Part shown: one piece after another, positions 41,101 to 42,909 of the stretch
Numbering within the stretch: position 1 is the stretch's first letter
Layout: every line of letters starts with the position of its first letter
Virus record (IMG/VR): IMGVR_UViG_3300025446_000015
Location: 1 to 42,909 of that record
Source: a virus
Reading direction: 5' to 3' (one strand)
DNA length: 42,909 bases
Notes under the pieces: model-generated
Told to the model about the DNA's origin: nothing
The model's database searches: none
Seen by the model: only the letters and a program-made list of their open reading frames with translations
Position numbers and translations under genes: made by a program

Positions 41101-42418
41101 CACAACCAGAATATCTTAAATCTTTTACACAACCATATAGATATTGAGGTAATCCACCAGTTGACATATGAGGTGTAATAAATAATATTTTTTCTTTTCC
41201 AATTTTATTTACTGGAGTAATATTTAATTTTTTATCAGATACAGCACGCTCAAATGCTGAAATAACCATTTCTGGCGTAATTGCAGTAGAACATTCTAAA
41301 TTTTTATTACGAGGACATAATCTTCTATTACCACGATCAAAAGATGCATCTTTATCGCTCATACAACTATTACATACATTTAAATTAATAACTCGATAAC
41401 AATCTTTCATTTCTACAAAAGGAGCAGTTGGACCTGAAATAATAATTGTTGGAACATCAAGACCCCAAGCTAACCAAGAACAACCAGAAGATATTCCAAT
41501 AAAAAAATCAGCATGTTGAATATTATGGATTGTTTCTAAAAGATCTCGGTTATTGAATTTAATTATGTTTTGCAATTTAGATGGTTCTTTAGATACAGAT
41601 ACAACTTTATATCCTTGATCTGTTAAATAATTAACAATCTTTTGCCATCCGCCTGTATGTAACCATTCCTTACAATCAAATGTTGAAAATTCGGCAATAG
41701 CAACATATTTTTCTGGAATGGGTCTAGGATTTGTCGGCCGACAAATTTTAGGTTTAATTTCTTTGTAATCTAAACCAAGATAATCTGAAGCTACTTGTTG
41801 AAGAGGAATAGTTCTCCAATTATTTTTATTTTTACTATAATCATTATCAAATACTCCAATCATATATAATGCATAACACCCGGAAATATTAGATCCAGGA
41901 GTATAAAATTTCAAATTAGGATAAACTTTTTCAAAAATTTCATTATGAAAAGTTGCTACGTTAACATCACATTGATGTTTTTTACGAAATTCCTCTACAT
42001 AAGGAATCCATGCCAATGTATCTCCTAATGCATTACTACAAAATTGAATAAAAACTTTTTGTTTATTGGGATTAAAATAATAATCAATAACTGGTATATC
42101 ATCTTCTGTTAATAAAATTTTCCAATTTATAAAATATTTAATTGTTGATTGGCACCAATATACATTTGGTGTATTCTTATCTAAATCAACTTGATAAATT
42201 ATTGAATTAGTAATAGCATCTAAAAATGTGACATGATATTTTGCAAATTTATCACCTATAACCTCTAATTTAGCTCCGTCAAAAAATGATATACGAACTT
42301 CATTTCCTTTAAAAGTTTTAAGGGCAATTATAGTTGCATTTTGGATTTCAAAACGTTTGGGATCATTTGGTTTAGCATGTGTGCCTACATTATTTTTCAC
42401 TTCAATAGGTGTATCCAT
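38141..42418 (-). CDS. giant multidomain glycosyltransferase-FkbM methyltransferase fusion
   Basis: 1425 residues with five domains. Residues 25-400 resemble autotransporter O-heptosyltransferases (TibC/Aah type): an N-terminal beta domain with ISFFDGAKLEVIG, then LGDTLAWIPYVEEFRKKH (131-148), a GT9-type region (FIGISSGCSWLAWGL, 306-320) and a Cys cluster C349, C352, C368, C376 like that family's metal finger. Residues 408-720 are a GT4 enzyme (GGLPQYLYG; GLFTPGKNQGEL; FELFPIVIKEAL). Residues 748-950 are a GT2 enzyme (VVIPNYNYGKTLERA; LDSDDW). Residues 980-1210 are a second GT-A-like region (LVDDDIF). Residues 1236-1425 are FkbM (VELGAYNGSD; VDIQGAEKN). Probably it glycosylates and methylates a virion or host-surface target. 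AGGAG precedes the ATG. Confidence 0.85.
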   Translation of the reverse strand: MDTPIEVKNNVGTHAKPNDPKRFEIQNATIIALKTFKGNEVRISFFDGAKLEVIGDKFAKYHVTFLDAITNSIIYQVDLDKNTPNVYWCQSTIKYFINWKILLTEDDIPVIDYYFNPNKQKVFIQFCSNALGDTLAWIPYVEEFRKKHQCDVNVATFHNEIFEKVYPNLKFYTPGSNISGCYALYMIGVFDNDYSKNKNNWRTIPLQQVASDYLGLDYKEIKPKICRPTNPRPIPEKYVAIAEFSTFDCKEWLHTGGWQKIVNYLTDQGYKVVSVSKEPSKLQNIIKFNNRDLLETIHNIQHADFFIGISSGCSWLAWGLDVPTIIISGPTAPFVEMKDCYRVINLNVCNSCMSDKDASFDRGNRRLCPRNKNLECSTAITPEMVISAFERAVSDKKLNITPVNKIGKEKILFITPHMSTGGLPQYLYGCVKDLRYSGCDVVVVEWQDIAPIFDVQKRKIKKICQFYSLDGDRHKQLQNIIQDFEPNIIHIEEFPEYFMPDETIRMIYNSQRQYKILETSHGACVVPPQQKRYLPDRFVFVSPWHVKMYEHLGVPISIAEYKTEPHIRPPREAALGKLGLDPGRYHVLNVGLFTPGKNQGELFEIARQLPDIQFHFVGNQAPNFKDYWEPLMKNKPENCVIWGERHDTENFYAACDLFYFSSKFELFPIVIKEALSWNMPIMMRNLETYCGSYVAGENITFIENNIGNMVEKIRYMFPSLGDSLLTSYYSTPEPKPNKLVDIQPINLPSVAVVIPNYNYGKTLERAILSAQAQTIKPKAIIVVDGGSTDNSKEIVNRLGVTWVENPDVNQGPAKNRGIAAAPPECEFIVPLDSDDWIEPDYIAQCLGKMKDDVAVVTPGLVFNDGTLAYGDAPFTVERLLNRNRLFSCSMLRRLVVEQLGGYCEAASFNCVNGTYEDWDLWLRVVEAGWKIESVNLPLFHFTSRGPLDRDTRYSLEQEATWIARIKLRHEQRMKDFNDKINVIVFSKDRPAQLDALLESIKQNSKGIQNLSVICKYSNEEFFKGYYLVATSHPKANFINQSETKSLKPLLLQALDPSKPYTMMLVDDDIFYRQMPFIPELENNSTYSVRLGKNCTYCYAQNKAQNEGELDFNYSLSLDGNIYRTEDILPRIQSIEFNTPNQLEDKLSQTPPIKLLYANHSCLVGIPNNIVQHEYENRSENGDVEKLNKFFLSGWRININAMDFTSVRGVHQPILYKFQPAETMDKSYIKQLLHSYKNPIVVELGAYNGSDTKWIYDACVCTPKYFAVEPDPRHIFQLICNVPQARIIQTAIADYTGEIDFNLSNSDDGINDHSSSILKPKEHLKMHPQVKFDKTIKVPCMTLDDLVKKENIDHINLLFVDIQGAEKNLIEGGKEILKKTDWIFIESYENEMYEGQILRSELLKMLPDFEKVGEFTDSNILLQRKR

Positions 42419-42461
42419 TAAAAATTATCTCCTGATAATATTTGGGGTTTGTTTTCAAATA

Positions 42462-42551
42462 TATTTATTATGAGCAGTAATGACGGTCTCCAGCACAAAA
42501 CCCCAGGGGCTGTGATCAATTTATGCTAAACAAAGTGGTCGCCAAAGTCAA
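42462..42551 (-). promoter_or_regulatory. candidate promoters of the glycosyltransferase fusion gene
   Basis: Two candidates lie between the terminator and the ATG at 42418. A weak sigma70 match is TTGACT (42551-42546), 17 bp, TAGCAT (42528-42523). The other is a late-box variant AATAAATA (42469-42462), 44 bases before the ATG. Together with the terminator upstream they would make this gene the start of its own unit. Confidence 0.4.
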
Positions 42552-42563
42552 ATAAACTGCGTC

Positions 42564-42588
42564 AAAACCCCCTTTAATGGGGGGTTTT
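42564..42588. terminator. strong hairpin terminator, possibly bidirectional
   Basis: AAAACCCCC pairs with GGGGGTTTT around a short TTTAATG loop, so an A-tract or T-tract flanks the hairpin in both directions. On the minus strand it would end the transcript of the partial gene at 42770 and insulate the glycosyltransferase gene. Confidence 0.75.
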
Positions 42589-42769
42589 GTTACACAAAAA
42601 TCAACTATCGGCGCGCGCCTTTCACGCGCCCTTGGTGGGTCTTAATGTCTATTAAACGGCATCCTATAAGGCTTAAGTTGGATTCTATTTCTTCTATCGG
42701 CAAATTACTTTCAAGCGCTTAATCAACTTAACATCCATTTCCGACCAAAGTATATCGATAATACTCAAG
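42589..42769. other. intergenic region with a locally GC-rich segment
   Basis: About 180 bases between the terminator and the partial gene. It contains GGCGCGCGCC near 42610 and CGCGCCC just after, far more GC-rich than the surroundings. A minus-strand TTG frame (42605-42703) would encode LPIEEIESNLSLIGCRLIDI plus twelve residues, but has no good ribosome-binding site. It might be a structured RNA or a small foreign fragment; I see no tRNA. Confidence 0.3.
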
Positions 42770-42909
42770 TTAATAGTTCCCCCTTCGAACAATAGTTCCC
42801 CAATTACTCGTAAATGGTGGTTGTATTTGAAATCCAGCGCCTACACTTACCCATTGATTTGATGTACCTATAGTCCATGTTTCCCCACTACTTTGGGGAC
42901 CTGATGGAG
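42770..42909 (-). CDS. C-terminal end of an unknown protein, partial
   Basis: An open minus-strand frame enters the window at 42907 and stops at a TAA (42772-42770). It encodes about 45 residues, including SGETWTIGTSNQWVSVGAGF and ending TIVRRGNY. The Gly/Thr/Trp-rich beta pattern suggests the end of a virion structural or fibre protein. In T4, genes 13 and 14 precede 15, but I cannot match this tail to either. The rest lies outside the window. Confidence 0.5.
   Translation of the reverse strand, partial: PSGPQSSGETWTIGTSNQWVSVGAGFQIQPPFTSNWGTIVRRGNY

Noticed and set aside
42603-42630. GC-rich stretch as part of a tmRNA or second tRNA
   Set aside because: No acceptor stem, T arm or CCA could be drawn.

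Overview
The window is a piece of a T4-like (Tevenvirinae-related) myovirus genome. It is AT-rich and almost entirely coded on the minus strand, so transcription runs from high to low coordinates. Recognisable T4 core genes appear in T4-like order: the virion block 15-16-17-18-19-20-(core proteins)-21-22-23, then uvsY, uvsW, 55, 47, 46, and a replication block 45, 44, 62, regA. The short gp62 (MADFF... start) and the CobS-like ATPase recall marine T4-like phages of Gram-negative hosts. The host itself cannot be read from the sequence.

Layout from the transcriptional start (right end). At 42.9-42.4 kb there is the C-terminus of an unknown protein, then a roughly 300-bp gap with a strong hairpin terminator and candidate promoters. 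At 42.4-38.1 kb lies a 1425-residue fusion of three or four glycosyltransferase domains and a methyltransferase. The head and tail block follows at 38.1-23.9 kb: gp15, gp16, a repeat-rich fibre-like protein, gp17, gp18, gp19, gp20, core proteins, gp21, gp22 and gp23, ending in a terminator. At 23.8-15.6 kb are recombination and late-transcription genes: UvsY, a GNAT-like protein, UvsW, gp55, a FkbM methyltransferase, gp47, an endonuclease VII-like HNH protein and gp46. At 15.6-9.2 kb is an accessory region: a DNA methyltransferase, an IMPDH/GMP-reductase-like enzyme, a GC-rich Nudix gene, a large HExxH plus VWA protein, and a MoxR/CobS-like AAA+ ATPase. The replication block occupies 8.1-3.3 kb: MazG-like, gp45, a tRNA-Glu, zinc-ribbon proteins, gp44, an unknown 294-residue protein, gp62 and RegA. 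At 3.3-0 kb are hypotheticals, a GIY-YIG endonuclease on the opposite strand, and an RNA ligase.

Two promoter classes stand out. Seven minus-strand sites and one plus-strand site match host sigma70 (TTGACA or TTGACT, exactly 17 bp, TATAAT or TATGAT). Three of these lie 7-13 bases from a start codon that lacks a Shine-Dalgarno sequence, which suggests leaderless early mRNAs. Exact T4 late boxes (TATAAATA) precede genes 23, 22, regA and the plus-strand endonuclease, in keeping with a window-encoded gp55, gp45 clamp and gp44/62 loader.

The most unusual content is the giant glycosyltransferase fusion, whose N-terminus looks like an autotransporter O-heptosyltransferase. Next are the AAA+/VWA-HExxH pair, the leaderless promoters, a late transcript predicted to begin with a perfect hairpin, and three small genes just upstream of core genes that each appear to be frameshifted.
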